Source: Flavobacterium sp. UMI-01
GTDB lineage: Bacteria > Bacteroidota > Bacteroidia > Flavobacteriales > Flavobacteriaceae
DNA length: 64,000 nucleotides
Reading direction: 5' to 3'
Assembly: GCF_019656315.1 (NCBI RefSeq)
Contig: NZ_BPLU01000038.1
Span: 496,001 to 560,000 of the forward strand
The position numbers and the translations under genes were made by a program. The notes beneath the pieces are model-generated. The model was not told where the DNA came from, searched no databases, and worked only from the letters and a program-made list of their open reading frames with translations. This document shows, in pieces, positions 1-9,082 of the stretch (within the stretch, counting starts at the first letter, position 1; the number at the start of each line of letters is the position of its first letter).

Positions 1-30
1 AATAGCTCTAGCATTATTAAAAATCAAATT

Positions 31-72
31 AAAGGTTGTTTGGAAAATTATTTTCAGACAGCCTTTTTTTTG
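31..72 (+). terminator. Rho-independent terminator of a gene left of the window
   Basis: Positions 31-42 (AAAGGTTGTTTG) pair with 55-66 (CAGACAGCCTTT) as a 12-bp stem that includes two G-U pairs, with a 12-nt loop, followed by a run of T on the plus strand. It would end a plus-strand gene whose coding part lies outside the window. Confidence 0.75.
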
Positions 73-120
73 ATATCAAAAGAAAGGTTTACTTCGTGTA
101 AATTAATCCCAGATTACGCA

Positions 121-230
121 TTGGAACACAGATAACACAGATCAAACGGATTTACACAGATCCTTTTAATTGTTTAAAAGTAAAAAATATGCAGAAATCT
201 GCATAATCTGCCTGTCGGCAAAAAGGCTGG
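121..230. repeat. Short intergenic repeat-like tract
   Basis: ACACAGAT occurs three times (126-133, 135-142, 154-161), followed by an imperfect palindrome GCAGAAATCTGC at 191-202. I see no coding potential. It resembles the short ATCTGTG-type intergenic repeats often met in Flavobacteriaceae genomes, but that comparison is from memory. With the two terminators it accounts for the gene-free stretch 1-385. Confidence 0.35.
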
Positions 231-327
231 TGTGAAAAAAATCAATAAAATCCGAATGCAAATTTTGGGTTAATTGTAAAAAGCCGTTTCGCTCTTTGAT
301 TTCTCAAAAGATATTGACTTCACACAC

Positions 328-355
328 AAAAAAAGCTTGGACTTTTACCTCCAAG
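328..355 (-). terminator. Terminator of the tandem GH-A gene pair
   Basis: CTTGGA (336-341) pairs with TCCAAG (350-355); on the minus strand the hairpin is followed by a T-run (the A-run at 328-334 on the plus strand). It lies about 30 nt past the stop codon of the gene ending at 386. Confidence 0.6.
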
Positions 356-385
356 ATTTTCCATCAAACCAAATTTAACAAACTA

Positions 386-2548
386 CTACTCTTTGAAAAA
401 CTTGAACTTTTGTTGGTCTAAACTAATGAAATACATTCCTGTAGAAAGCGTTGTCGTATCTACACGTTCTCCATTAGTTAAACTTCCTTTTTGTATTTCT
501 TGCCCTAAGCTATTTACTATTTTATACGGGGAATTAAAGGGTATGGAACCCTCAATTTTTATGTAGTTTTTTGCAGGATTCGGATAGAGATGTAAGTTGC
601 GTTTATTTTGTTGTGTAGTGCCCAAATTAGCTGCAGGATCAATAGCAAATTTAAAATAATTGATACTTTTAGGACTTAAATTAACTTTTACTGAAGACGA
701 ACCGGTATCAGGATTGGCAATGGAGTTTACAAAAGCCTCTTTTTGCGTAGGATTATCCCAGTAATGCTGACGTACATTGCCATAAATTGTTTCATCAGGC
801 ATTTGCAATTCCATATTGTTATACGCTGTATCATTATCATTGATCAACCAAACAGAAACTGTCAAATCATCTCTAAAGACAAGCGCTTTGACATTGGAAG
901 AAAACATTAGATTTGATTTACAATAGTATTTATTAACAGCCGAATTAGCAAAATCTTTCATCACATAATACGAACGCATACGGGTACCTGCTTGACCATT
1001 TCTAAAATACACCCCTCTCGTTTCTGAATCTATCCCTCGTGACCATATTTCGAAAAAAAGTTCTCCCGAAATTCCTCCTTCATACATATGGTATTTATCA
1101 GAATAGGCATTTATTAACCCCTGTAAATCCGTAGGTTCTGCCCCAGAGGTTCTACCGCCAGGACTATACGCTGACTCGTCATTAAACGCTAATTTACCCG
1201 CGCTATGTGAAGCAGCGACAAAACTTCCCCATAAATTAGGTGTTCCTCCCAAATCATGAGTTGAAAAACCAAAATACTCATCGGTATAATTATTGTTTTT
1301 GACACTATTGACATAATTCACCCCTGTATTGATTCCCCAACTTGCGGGACCTATAATTTTGGGAACAGGAATTCCTCTTGTCTCTAATTCTGCTTTCATT
1401 TTCAAATAAGCCTCATGTGAGCGTTGTGCCGTAACGATTTGCCATTCTTTAGCTGTGGCCAAATAATCGATAGGCACTCCTTGGTTGTACATGAATTCTA
1501 TATAATCCGCTAGAAAGACACCATATTTATCTGAGTAGAAACTAAGGTCACCCGTGCTACTGATGCATTTACCGTTAGCATCTTTACCTGTACAGGCATA
1601 ATTGTAAATAAATTCAGGAAGGTTATTGTGATTCCCCATATTGTACCCATTATAATCCGATCGCATGGTCGCTAGGAATTTAATATCCGGATTAATTTCT
1701 CGAATCCTTTTCATCGTAAGCACTTGATTGGCATAAAAATTCCAGTTTTTCACCCCTTCATTTAATTCCTGATTCTTATCATAACGCACTCGGAAATAAT
1801 TAAAATCAATATCTTTTATAAACCAATCTAAAATTTCATTGGTGTTACTCGCTTTTTGTATAAAATCAGAAGAACGCTCCATATCGCCACCCATCATCTC
1901 TATCAACTGATGCTTTGCACTATTAATAACTAAAGAAGAGGCTTCGCCATCAATAATACTTCCTTTAATTTCAATATCGTCTATATCCCATTTCATAGTA
2001 TGATTTGTATTGCTTCTGGCACAAACGAATACCGATATATAATCCGTACCTACAGCATAATTCACTGAATTTCCTGGAGCAAACGAATGAGTCGTATATA
2101 CGTTAGGTGTAAACAAAATATTGGCCGTGGCTTGTTCTGTTGCCGTACTAGCAATTACTGGTGTAGCTCCATTAAGGGTACATCCGATTCGAAAAAAACT
2201 ATTCACCGCTTCCGAATCTGAGGTTTGTTTCACTGTAATATCTGAAACTAAGATTCCTGAACCTGCTGGGGGATAAATATCGAACCTAATAAAAGTATCG
2301 GTAAAGTTGGTCGCATTATTGTTTACTACTTGAGCGGTCCAAACATTTTTTTCGCCGTTATGGGCTATCATCGCATTAAATAATCGCCTTCCTCCCGAAA
2401 CGGCATCATTCATTGTAATCCCATTTCCCTGTATCAAACTACCAGATACGTTTGTATCAAAATCATATTTTACTACAAAAGGCGTTTGTGCAAAACTCAA
2501 AAAACCAAGAAGAAACAGTATGAGTGCATTACAATATTTTTTTTTCAT
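386..2548 (-). CDS. Secreted clan GH-A glycoside hydrolase (GH30/GH86-like), T9SS cargo
   Basis: Predicted 720-aa secreted endo-type polysaccharide hydrolase. Residues 1-21 are a signal peptide. Residues 23-200 form a beta-rich, carbohydrate-binding-like module. The catalytic (beta/alpha)8 domain starts at about 205 with IEMMGGDMERSS, laid out like the IDGFGG entry strand of GH30. Probable catalytic acids are Glu368 (ATAKEW, acid/base position) and Glu458 (FNDES, nucleophile position). The C-terminus carries a T9SS type A sorting domain (NLHLYPNPAKN, about 645-720). The ATG at 2548 is preferred because the longer frame would begin with TTG. It lies 54 nt after a paralogue (2603-4261), so the two are probably co-transcribed. 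I cannot assign the family with certainty; GH86 (agarase/porphyranase) or a new GH30-related family are the alternatives. Confidence 0.72.
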   Translation of the reverse strand: MKKKYCNALILFLLGFLSFAQTPFVVKYDFDTNVSGSLIQGNGITMNDAVSGGRRLFNAMIAHNGEKNVWTAQVVNNNATNFTDTFIRFDIYPPAGSGILVSDITVKQTSDSEAVNSFFRIGCTLNGATPVIASTATEQATANILFTPNVYTTHSFAPGNSVNYAVGTDYISVFVCARSNTNHTMKWDIDDIEIKGSIIDGEASSLVINSAKHQLIEMMGGDMERSSDFIQKASNTNEILDWFIKDIDFNYFRVRYDKNQELNEGVKNWNFYANQVLTMKRIREINPDIKFLATMRSDYNGYNMGNHNNLPEFIYNYACTGKDANGKCISSTGDLSFYSDKYGVFLADYIEFMYNQGVPIDYLATAKEWQIVTAQRSHEAYLKMKAELETRGIPVPKIIGPASWGINTGVNYVNSVKNNNYTDEYFGFSTHDLGGTPNLWGSFVAASHSAGKLAFNDESAYSPGGRTSGAEPTDLQGLINAYSDKYHMYEGGISGELFFEIWSRGIDSETRGVYFRNGQAGTRMRSYYVMKDFANSAVNKYYCKSNLMFSSNVKALVFRDDLTVSVWLINDNDTAYNNMELQMPDETIYGNVRQHYWDNPTQKEAFVNSIANPDTGSSSVKVNLSPKSINYFKFAIDPAANLGTTQQNKRNLHLYPNPAKNYIKIEGSIPFNSPYKIVNSLGQEIQKGSLTNGERVDTTTLSTGMYFISLDQQKFKFFKE

Positions 2549-2602
2549 GATCAATGGTTATTTTGGTCGTTAATTCGGTTTATTATTTATTAATTGGATT
2601 AT

Positions 2603-4261
2603 TTAACGCTTCACAAACTTGTACGTAACTTGCTTGTTTTCGCTAGTAACCCCTTGCAAAACATACACCCCTTCAGAAAAAGCTGAAATATTGAGTTTCG
2701 AAATTTCATCCTTGCCTGTTTGAATGATAGCACCAGAAATGTTCACAATTTTAAACGATTGAAGTGGCTTATTAAAAACTAATTCATGGTGAAGCGAATC
2801 AGTGATAACTCTAAAATCAGTATCGATTGTCCCTGCATTGTTAGTGGATAATGGGTTATCATTTACCGTAAAAGTGAAAACATTTATACTGTTCTCTTTA
2901 ATTTCAGTTTGAAAAGAAGTTGATGATGCTGGTGTAATACTAGCAGCTGTTCCCTCTATCGCAGAGCCGGTATTCCAGTACACATTTTCCACATCACCCA
3001 CAATGGTGCTATTTTCGATAGTAAAAGTCATCGATGGATAATCAACGGTACTAAGGCTAGGCGAAGTAAAATTCATCACCCATAACATCACCTTATTTCC
3101 TTTACGAAAAGCCATTGTAGTAATCCCACCATATTGCGTAGCTGAAACTGCACCACCTATCACATTTTGTGCAGTCGATGTAATGTATTGACTATCCAAA
3201 ACATTGTTGGCAAAATGTTTTATTAAATAATAGCCATTGAGCCTTGATGCTGTACCTCCCCATTTCCAATAAATAGGACGTATTTCACTATTGACACCTC
3301 TTGACCAAATTTCAAAAAAGATTTCCCCACTTAAACCCGATTGATACAATACGGCACGTTGTGCATATCTAAAGACAGGAACTTCACCTGTATTTGAAAC
3401 ACCAGTAATTGTTTCGTCTTGGTATAGTTTTTTACCCAATGATTGTGCTTTGGCAACCAGTGTAGGCCATTCCTGCTCAGGAATATCATTAGAAGCATAC
3501 TCATGACTAGAGAAAGCAGTATATAAGTCTTTTGTCCCTAGATTATCTACGCTATTCATAAAACTTAAACCAGCAGCCATGCTCCAAGACCCAGGGTCAT
3601 TAATCAATGGCATGGGTATATTTCGGGTTTGACATTCTTGTTGTAATTTCAAAATAATATCTCTTGAAACCGTCGCAGTTACAAAAGCCCCCCACTCCTT
3701 GGCCGTTGCCAATGTGTGAATGGTTACGCCTTCATTATGCATAAACTCTAAATAATCAGCTAAAAAAATCGCGTATTTATCTGTATTAACCGCCTTTGTA
3801 TTGTAGTTGACAATCCAATCAGGCATATTGTTCTCATTGCCATAACCATCATAATCAGAGCGCATGGTTGCATAAAACTTTATATTGGGATTCACCGCCT
3901 TTACGTCTTTCATCGTAGCGACTTGACGTTCATAAGAAGCCCAATTTTTAGTCCCTTCTTCCAATTCTTGAGTTTTGTCAAATTGTACTCTACAATAATT
4001 AAAATGGATGTCTTTAAATCCCCAATCAATTACATCTTGTTTATTTTGAACAGTAAATTGAACGACTTTAGAACTCCGTTCCATATCGCCCCCAACCATA
4101 TCAATAGTCTGTTTGTAGTCTGTCGTATTTACGGTTATGGATTGTGCTTTTGTTGCTACGCCACTACAACACATTAGCCCCAATAATAAGCTGATTTTGT
4201 GATTTCGAATGGATGGCTTGGTTGTGCCTAATTCTTTGATAAAGTAAAATTTGAACATCAT
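2603..4261 (-). CDS. Secreted clan GH-A glycoside hydrolase, paralogue of the gene at 386-2548
   Basis: 552 aa, homologous to the downstream protein through the catalytic core (IDMVGGDMERSS, KFYATMRSDYDGYG, ATAKEWGAF, GEIFFEIWSRGVNSE) but without the N-terminal carbohydrate-binding-like module: the core begins right after the signal peptide (cleavage near residue 40, KAQ). Candidate catalytic residues are Glu189 (AKEW) and Glu283 (YQDET). A beta-sandwich follows the barrel, and a degenerate C-terminal sorting domain (NISAFSEGVYVLQG ... YKFVKR) suggests T9SS export. Two ATG codons are adjacent (4261 and 4258); either could start. The difference in architecture suggests that the pair splits attack on surface-bound and soluble forms of the same polymer, which is inference. 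Confidence 0.72.
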   Translation of the reverse strand: MMFKFYFIKELGTTKPSIRNHKISLLLGLMCCSGVATKAQSITVNTTDYKQTIDMVGGDMERSSKVVQFTVQNKQDVIDWGFKDIHFNYCRVQFDKTQELEEGTKNWASYERQVATMKDVKAVNPNIKFYATMRSDYDGYGNENNMPDWIVNYNTKAVNTDKYAIFLADYLEFMHNEGVTIHTLATAKEWGAFVTATVSRDIILKLQQECQTRNIPMPLINDPGSWSMAAGLSFMNSVDNLGTKDLYTAFSSHEYASNDIPEQEWPTLVAKAQSLGKKLYQDETITGVSNTGEVPVFRYAQRAVLYQSGLSGEIFFEIWSRGVNSEIRPIYWKWGGTASRLNGYYLIKHFANNVLDSQYITSTAQNVIGGAVSATQYGGITTMAFRKGNKVMLWVMNFTSPSLSTVDYPSMTFTIENSTIVGDVENVYWNTGSAIEGTAASITPASSTSFQTEIKENSINVFTFTVNDNPLSTNNAGTIDTDFRVITDSLHHELVFNKPLQSFKIVNISGAIIQTGKDEISKLNISAFSEGVYVLQGVTSENKQVTYKFVKR

Positions 4262-4299
4262 ATATAGTTTTTGAGTTAATTTCTAATTTACTTGCTTAA

Positions 4300-4512
4300 A
4301 GTATTTTAATCAGTGGCTACCATTGCTTTTGGTCAAAACCAAATAAGCAAAATGAAGCCCTTACCCCAATAGACAAAGAGGCTCATTTTATCACAACAGC
4401 TGGATATTTACAGGCTAAATGGTTTTCCTATTTTGAGTCATCAAGAGCCTATCCATACTACTTAAATTTTACTACTTGTTCCCTTAATGACTATTTTTTC
4501 ACCGCAGTTTAA
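4300..4512 (+). pseudogene. Stop-free 70-codon remnant with no start codon
   Basis: In the 254-nt gap between two minus-strand genes, one plus-strand frame is open from 4300 to a TAA at 4510-4512 without any ATG, GTG or TTG. The translation looks protein-like (for example LTPIDKEAHFITTAGYLQ and AYPYYLNFTTCSLNDYFF). It could be the 3' end of a gene lost by rearrangement. I do not recognise the family, and chance in A+T-rich DNA is not excluded. Confidence 0.3.
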
Positions 4513-4515
4513 AAC

Positions 4516-7116
4516 TTACTCCGTCTCGATATTTTTATTCGGTAGCTTACTAAAAAGACTTTTCCCATTCGTATTAATAAAGGCTTTTATAGCGTATTTA
4601 GACTTTTTAGCTAATTCCGTATTGGGTACAAAAACTTCGAATGTTTTTGAATTTTGAGACAAATTAGTTCCTTTTATCAATTGCTCTTCAACGGTTAAAT
4701 ACGAGATGTTTTCTAATTTTAATCCATAGCTGAACTCACCATCCAATAAAATATTTTTAAAGTCGACTTTGAACAGATATCCGTCTTTTTGCTTTTCAAT
4801 CGTTTGTACTTCTATCGAATATTCTTGGTCTGTTTTTAACAAAGTGGCTGTATTAGGGTAAAAATTACTTTCGCCTGCCGAAGTTTCGGCCTTTACCGTA
4901 TAGAAATAAACCTTGTCTTTTTCGACTGAAGTATCAGTATAAGTAAAAGTCTTGATGCCAGTAGCGATTTTTTGATACTGATGCAATTGCTCTCCGCGAT
5001 ACACATTATATGTGGTTTCTGGAAGTACCGAATCCTGAGCAATCCATTTTACCGTTATCGTACCGTCAGCCTCTTTTATTGCCGAAACATTACGAGGACT
5101 CAAAGGAACTTTCTCAGATAAAAGAACCGTTGTGGGTTTTGAAAACGAACTTAAACCTACGCCATTATAAGCAGCAACCGAAATTTGATACGGTACCTGA
5201 TATTCTAAATCTTCCACTCTAAATCCAAAAACATTATGGGTTTCCACCAAAGTTTCTTTACCCGTTTTGGTATTTATATATTTTAAGGTATAACCCGTGG
5301 CATTAGCGACACTTTTCCAAAAAACAGTAGCCGTAGTATTGCGTCTAGCTGTTTTGAATATTTCAGGAGTTTCAGGAGTGGCGGTTTTTAAACTAATGAG
5401 GTTCGAAAAATCACTTACACCCACTTTATTTTCAGCATTGATTTTGAAATAATAAACCGCATTTTTATCTAGATTTTTAATTTCAAGAGTATTGGGCGCA
5501 TTTCCTTTAACGGTTATTTTTTGGTTCAAATTAGTAGCCTCTTTTCCGTAAAAAATCGTGTATTGGGTGACATTTTCAATAGCTCCCCAAGTGAGTTTGA
5601 TTCCTTCGGCTATAACTTCTCCCTTATAAATAGTAGGAATGGCAGGTTTGGTCACCAATTTTGAAGGCCATTTGGCCACCGACACACTCAAAGGCGGAAT
5701 ATTGATTTTTCCAGAAGTAAAAGTGGTTTTCTGGATATCCGTATTTTGAACAGACAAATCAGGAGCCGTAATGTATTTAACCTCTATTTTTTTGTCCAAC
5801 GGCACACCATCAATCTCAATTGCAAAATCTTTGGATTGCGTTGATCTATTGGTGAAAACCAAATAATCATACCCATTTATTCCACGATAAGCTTGCGTGT
5901 AAAAGGCCGTTTCAACCGCGTTTTTTAACCCTGGAGCGGTGAATCCTGCAGTAACATTTGAATCAAAAATAAAATCAGCATGATTGGTCACCTCATTATA
6001 AATTTCGAAAGCTTTCCCTTCCAAGGTTTTGTCTATTCCTGTAGGGATAGCATCAGTATTTAGTTTTGTCCCATTTTTAAAGGCTTCTTCAATTTGTTTA
6101 TTAATATTTTTTTCAGGCATGTATTTATTGCTTACTTCATGAGCTGCCACATACCACGTATTGGTATGTTGCAATTGACGCATCACGTATTCAATATTAT
6201 AAACACTCGAATAAATTCCGTTGATTGGTGCGTTCCAAACCCCAAACTCGGTGATGACCATGGGAACGTCTTTCCAAGTATAGTCTTCGATTTCTTTCAT
6301 CGCAGCTGGCGAAGTCGCTTCTAATAACTTGGTATTGGCTCTTCTATAAGCGGCATCAACCGTTTCTTTTTTTCCAGTATGCGGTGCGTAAGAGTGTTTC
6401 GAAAATACATTCCAATACGCTCCTTGCTCTTTTTGGTAACTATTTATTTCCTTCATAAAGCCCCAAATTCCATCCCAAGTATTATTTAGAGCTAGGAAAG
6501 CATCTGGAAAAACAGATTTAATCGCATCGGCGTGAGGCTTCATTTTGGCAGCATAATCGTAGCCGTTGTTCCACCAATAGCGTTCTCTGTGAGGCACATA
6601 AAAATACGGTTCGTTGCAAAATTGCCAAGTCGCCACTTGGATATTGTTGTTTTTGCAAAAACGAGCCAACTCTAGTGTCATTTCAGGTGTTTCGGTAAAA
6701 CCATTGACCGTAATAACTAATTTCCCATTGATTTCACTCAACAAATCATACAAATCGGTAATGCGATGTGGCTCTTTGATTTTGGTAAATCGGTAGCCTT
6801 TAAGATAGGATTCGGGATGATCAAACATCATTGCATAATCAATATCGTAAAGTCCGGTAGCACTATTAAAAGCATCGCCCATTGTCCCTGAAAAATAACG
6901 AAGCCAACCCGGTTTTAAATCGTGTACAGCCTGTCTAAAATCAGGATGCAAATAGCTCCAACTTTTATCGGCTATTCGAACATTAAAGCCACTAGCGCCT
7001 ATTTTTATAGGGTGTCCTTTATGTGTATCGATATGGATTACTGCTTTCCCTTGAGCAAAAATCAAACTACAAAATGTAGTTAAAAGGAAAACTAAAGTTA
7101 TCGTTCTGAATTTCAT
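4516..7116 (-). CDS. Secreted clan GH-A glycoside hydrolase with three FN3 domains
   Basis: 866 aa. A signal peptide (1-21, LIFAQ) is followed by a (beta/alpha)8 catalytic domain to about residue 400. Glu169 in WQFCNEPYF is the likely acid/base and Glu290 in VITEFGVW the likely nucleophile, the strand-4/strand-7 pattern of clan GH-A (GH39, GH51 and GH79-like). A beta-sandwich (about 400-485) follows, then three fibronectin type III domains (about 488-580, 582-675, 678-775) and a C-terminal beta domain. No T9SS tail or lipobox is visible, so it may be periplasmic or released. The start codon lies inside a leader repeat shared with two other genes here. The family is not resolved and the substrate is unknown. 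Confidence 0.7.
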   Translation of the reverse strand: MKFRTITLVFLLTTFCSLIFAQGKAVIHIDTHKGHPIKIGASGFNVRIADKSWSYLHPDFRQAVHDLKPGWLRYFSGTMGDAFNSATGLYDIDYAMMFDHPESYLKGYRFTKIKEPHRITDLYDLLSEINGKLVITVNGFTETPEMTLELARFCKNNNIQVATWQFCNEPYFYVPHRERYWWNNGYDYAAKMKPHADAIKSVFPDAFLALNNTWDGIWGFMKEINSYQKEQGAYWNVFSKHSYAPHTGKKETVDAAYRRANTKLLEATSPAAMKEIEDYTWKDVPMVITEFGVWNAPINGIYSSVYNIEYVMRQLQHTNTWYVAAHEVSNKYMPEKNINKQIEEAFKNGTKLNTDAIPTGIDKTLEGKAFEIYNEVTNHADFIFDSNVTAGFTAPGLKNAVETAFYTQAYRGINGYDYLVFTNRSTQSKDFAIEIDGVPLDKKIEVKYITAPDLSVQNTDIQKTTFTSGKINIPPLSVSVAKWPSKLVTKPAIPTIYKGEVIAEGIKLTWGAIENVTQYTIFYGKEATNLNQKITVKGNAPNTLEIKNLDKNAVYYFKINAENKVGVSDFSNLISLKTATPETPEIFKTARRNTTATVFWKSVANATGYTLKYINTKTGKETLVETHNVFGFRVEDLEYQVPYQISVAAYNGVGLSSFSKPTTVLLSEKVPLSPRNVSAIKEADGTITVKWIAQDSVLPETTYNVYRGEQLHQYQKIATGIKTFTYTDTSVEKDKVYFYTVKAETSAGESNFYPNTATLLKTDQEYSIEVQTIEKQKDGYLFKVDFKNILLDGEFSYGLKLENISYLTVEEQLIKGTNLSQNSKTFEVFVPNTELAKKSKYAIKAFINTNGKSLFSKLPNKNIETE

Positions 7117-7287
7117 ATGTGTAAATTTTAATTTTTTAAGCGGTCACATATGTTATGCTTCGCCAGTTCGCTATGGCTCGGGTCGCCCTTTTACTCATTT
7201 GTGTTTGCTTCACTGAGTTAATATTTTTTATATGTGTTCAGCGAATTTCATTTGCTTACGCAAACTTCTATTTAATTGCGATTTCAT
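7114..7287 (-). repeat. Leader repeat copy A (174 bp)
   Basis: Longest of three related leader sequences; the others are 30488-30633 and 31814-31912. On the minus strand it begins with ATGAAATCG and ends exactly with the start codon of the gene at 7116. CATATGTG at its start and CACATATG about 22 nt inside form a perfect inverted repeat covering the start codon. It holds two short ORFs, one of 19 codons (MKSQLNRSLRKQ...EHI) and one beginning MSKRA and ending ITYVTA. Relative to copies B and C it has an extra 27 bp that keeps the second ORF in frame. Confidence 0.85.
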
Positions 7288-7297
7288 TTTATATTTA

Positions 7298-8785
7298 TTA
7301 ATCTACGCCTAAAAAAGTTTTTTGACTAAAGGTAAACACTGTCGATTCGGTTCTTGCGGTTTTTAAAAGTCCGTTCATTTTTTCTACAATTTCAGGATTT
7401 TGAGCTGCTACATTGTTAGTTTCTCCTTTGTCTTTTGACAAATCATACAATTCGATGGGAGCATTTGGCTTTTTAAACACATTGTATTTAACTGCTTTCC
7501 AGTTGCCCATTCGTATTGCTTGACGACCGCCTTTTTCATGGAATTCCCAGTATAAATATTCGTGTTGTTTTTGTTCTTGTTTGTTCCCTAATAATTCTGG
7601 TAAAAGAGAAATACCGTCTAAACCTTTTGGTGTTTTAAGACCTAATAAGTCTGAAACTGTTGGAAAAACATCCCAAGCCGCACATACCAAATCAGATTTT
7701 GCACCTGCTTTGATTTTTTGTGGCCATTTTACAATCATGGGCACTCGAATACCTCCTTCGTATAAGTCACGTTTTACCCCTTTGAATGGTCCGTTGCTAT
7801 TGAAATATTCTGGATCAGCCCCCCCTTCGGCATGAGGTCCATTATCTGATGTAAATACGATGATGGTTTTATCTGCAATACCCAATTCATTTACTTTATT
7901 CATAATCTCCCCTACTTGTTTGTCTAATAAATCAATCATAGCAACAAAAGCGGCATGTGAATCTTTTTGTGGCATATAACCTCCATTTCTCAATTCCTCT
8001 TTCGTAAATTTTCCATCAAATGCTTTTTCTGGCAAAAATTTGTTTCTGTATTTTTCCATTTGCTCTTTGGGAGCTACTAATTCGGCGTGCGGAATAATAG
8101 AGGCTACATAAGCAAAGAATGGCTTGTCTTTATTTTGCTCAATAAATTGGATTGTTTTTTCATGAATTAAAGCAGGTGCATATAATTTATTGGCAAAATT
8201 TTTATTTTCATTCAAAACAATAGAATCTCGATTTGACCATAAATGTTCAGGATAATATTTATGTCCTAAACGCTGACAGTTATAGCCATAAAAAACATCA
8301 AAACCTTGATTAACAGGATCTCCTTCTGAACCAGGAAAACCCAATCCCCATTTTCCAAAAGCCCCAGTAACATAACCCGCTTCTTTTAAAAGTTCCGCCA
8401 ATGTATTCGTATTATCTGGAATAGGAAACTGACCTTCGGGCTGAATTTCTTTATTTCCTCTAATGAAAGTATGTCCTGTATGCATTCCTGTCATAAGTGC
8501 GGAACGCGAGGGCGCACAAACGGTACTTCCTGAATAAAACTGAGTAAATAACATCCCTTGAGAAGCTAGCTTGTCAATATTAGGAGTATTAAACTTTTCT
8601 TGACCATACGAACTTAAATCACCATATCCTAAATCATCGGCAAGGATATAAATAATGTTGGGTTTCTGAATTTTTTCATCTGTATGTTCTTTTTGTGCCT
8701 CTTGATTTTTTTCTTTAAAAAAATTACAAGACACCAAAGAAAAGGTGAAAAATAAAATTATCAATCGGTTTGAAATTTGGGCCAT
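7298..8785 (-). CDS. Sulfatase (S1 family, formylglycine-dependent), lipoprotein
   Basis: 495-aa arylsulfatase-type enzyme predicted to remove sulfate esters from algal oligosaccharides. A signal peptide with lipobox (SLVSC, Cys20) indicates a lipoprotein. The metal-binding ADDLGYGD motif (about 49-56) and the formylglycine motif C-A-P-S-R (Cys90) followed by SALMTG are intact, as are FGKWGLGFPG and FTSDNGPH. It is almost identical to the sulfatase at 41318-42805 in both protein and DNA, including the same Cys90 position; the N-terminus differs, with a lipoprotein signal here. The promoter at 8864-8919 carries the shared box. No sulfatase-maturing enzyme is encoded in the window, so maturation must depend on a gene elsewhere. 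Confidence 0.95.
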   Translation of the reverse strand: MAQISNRLIILFFTFSLVSCNFFKEKNQEAQKEHTDEKIQKPNIIYILADDLGYGDLSSYGQEKFNTPNIDKLASQGMLFTQFYSGSTVCAPSRSALMTGMHTGHTFIRGNKEIQPEGQFPIPDNTNTLAELLKEAGYVTGAFGKWGLGFPGSEGDPVNQGFDVFYGYNCQRLGHKYYPEHLWSNRDSIVLNENKNFANKLYAPALIHEKTIQFIEQNKDKPFFAYVASIIPHAELVAPKEQMEKYRNKFLPEKAFDGKFTKEELRNGGYMPQKDSHAAFVAMIDLLDKQVGEIMNKVNELGIADKTIIVFTSDNGPHAEGGADPEYFNSNGPFKGVKRDLYEGGIRVPMIVKWPQKIKAGAKSDLVCAAWDVFPTVSDLLGLKTPKGLDGISLLPELLGNKQEQKQHEYLYWEFHEKGGRQAIRMGNWKAVKYNVFKKPNAPIELYDLSKDKGETNNVAAQNPEIVEKMNGLLKTARTESTVFTFSQKTFLGVD

Positions 8786-8863
8786 TCGATTTAAAATTAA
8801 ATTAAAACTTAACGCTTCGCATTTGAAAAATTAAGCTTGAAAAAATTGATTCATTAACTCATC

Positions 8864-8919
8864 CAAAAGTACATTCCTCTAGCGTTCTATAATTCTCAAT
8901 TACACCCTACAAATGTCAC
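8864..8919 (-). promoter_or_regulatory. Promoter with shared upstream box, sulfatase 7298-8785
   Basis: On the minus strand TACTTTTG (8871-8864) fits the Bacteroidetes -7 element TAnnTTTG, 79 nt before the ATG. GTGACATT (8919-8912) lies exactly 40 nt upstream of it. The GCAACATT consensus is met at 6 of 8 positions. The -33 position is poor (ATTA), as expected for an activator-dependent promoter. The rest of the gap 8786-9082 shows nothing else. Confidence 0.65.
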
Positions 8920-9082
8920 ATCCCCCTCATTTTGGACTATTTTTGCACTTTTTTGAACCTCAGTACACCTAATTTTCATCTATTTTCATCCTCCACTTTC
9001 TGTTTAAACAAGGAAGAAAAACATTTTTACAAGGCACTTCTCCTATTCCAAAAAAACAGTTTTGATAGACAAAACCTAAATC

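Noticed and set aside
126..161. CRISPR-like repeats from the ACACAGAT units
   Set aside because: Units are 8 nt with irregular spacing and no spacers of uniform length; no cas genes in the window.
2549..2554. Upstream TTG start for the gene at 386
   Set aside because: An ATG two codons later begins a standard signal peptide.
5010..7835. Plus-strand ORFs of 60-94 codons opposite the clan-A hydrolase and sulfatase
   Set aside because: They mirror conserved coding sequence on the minus strand and have no independent support.
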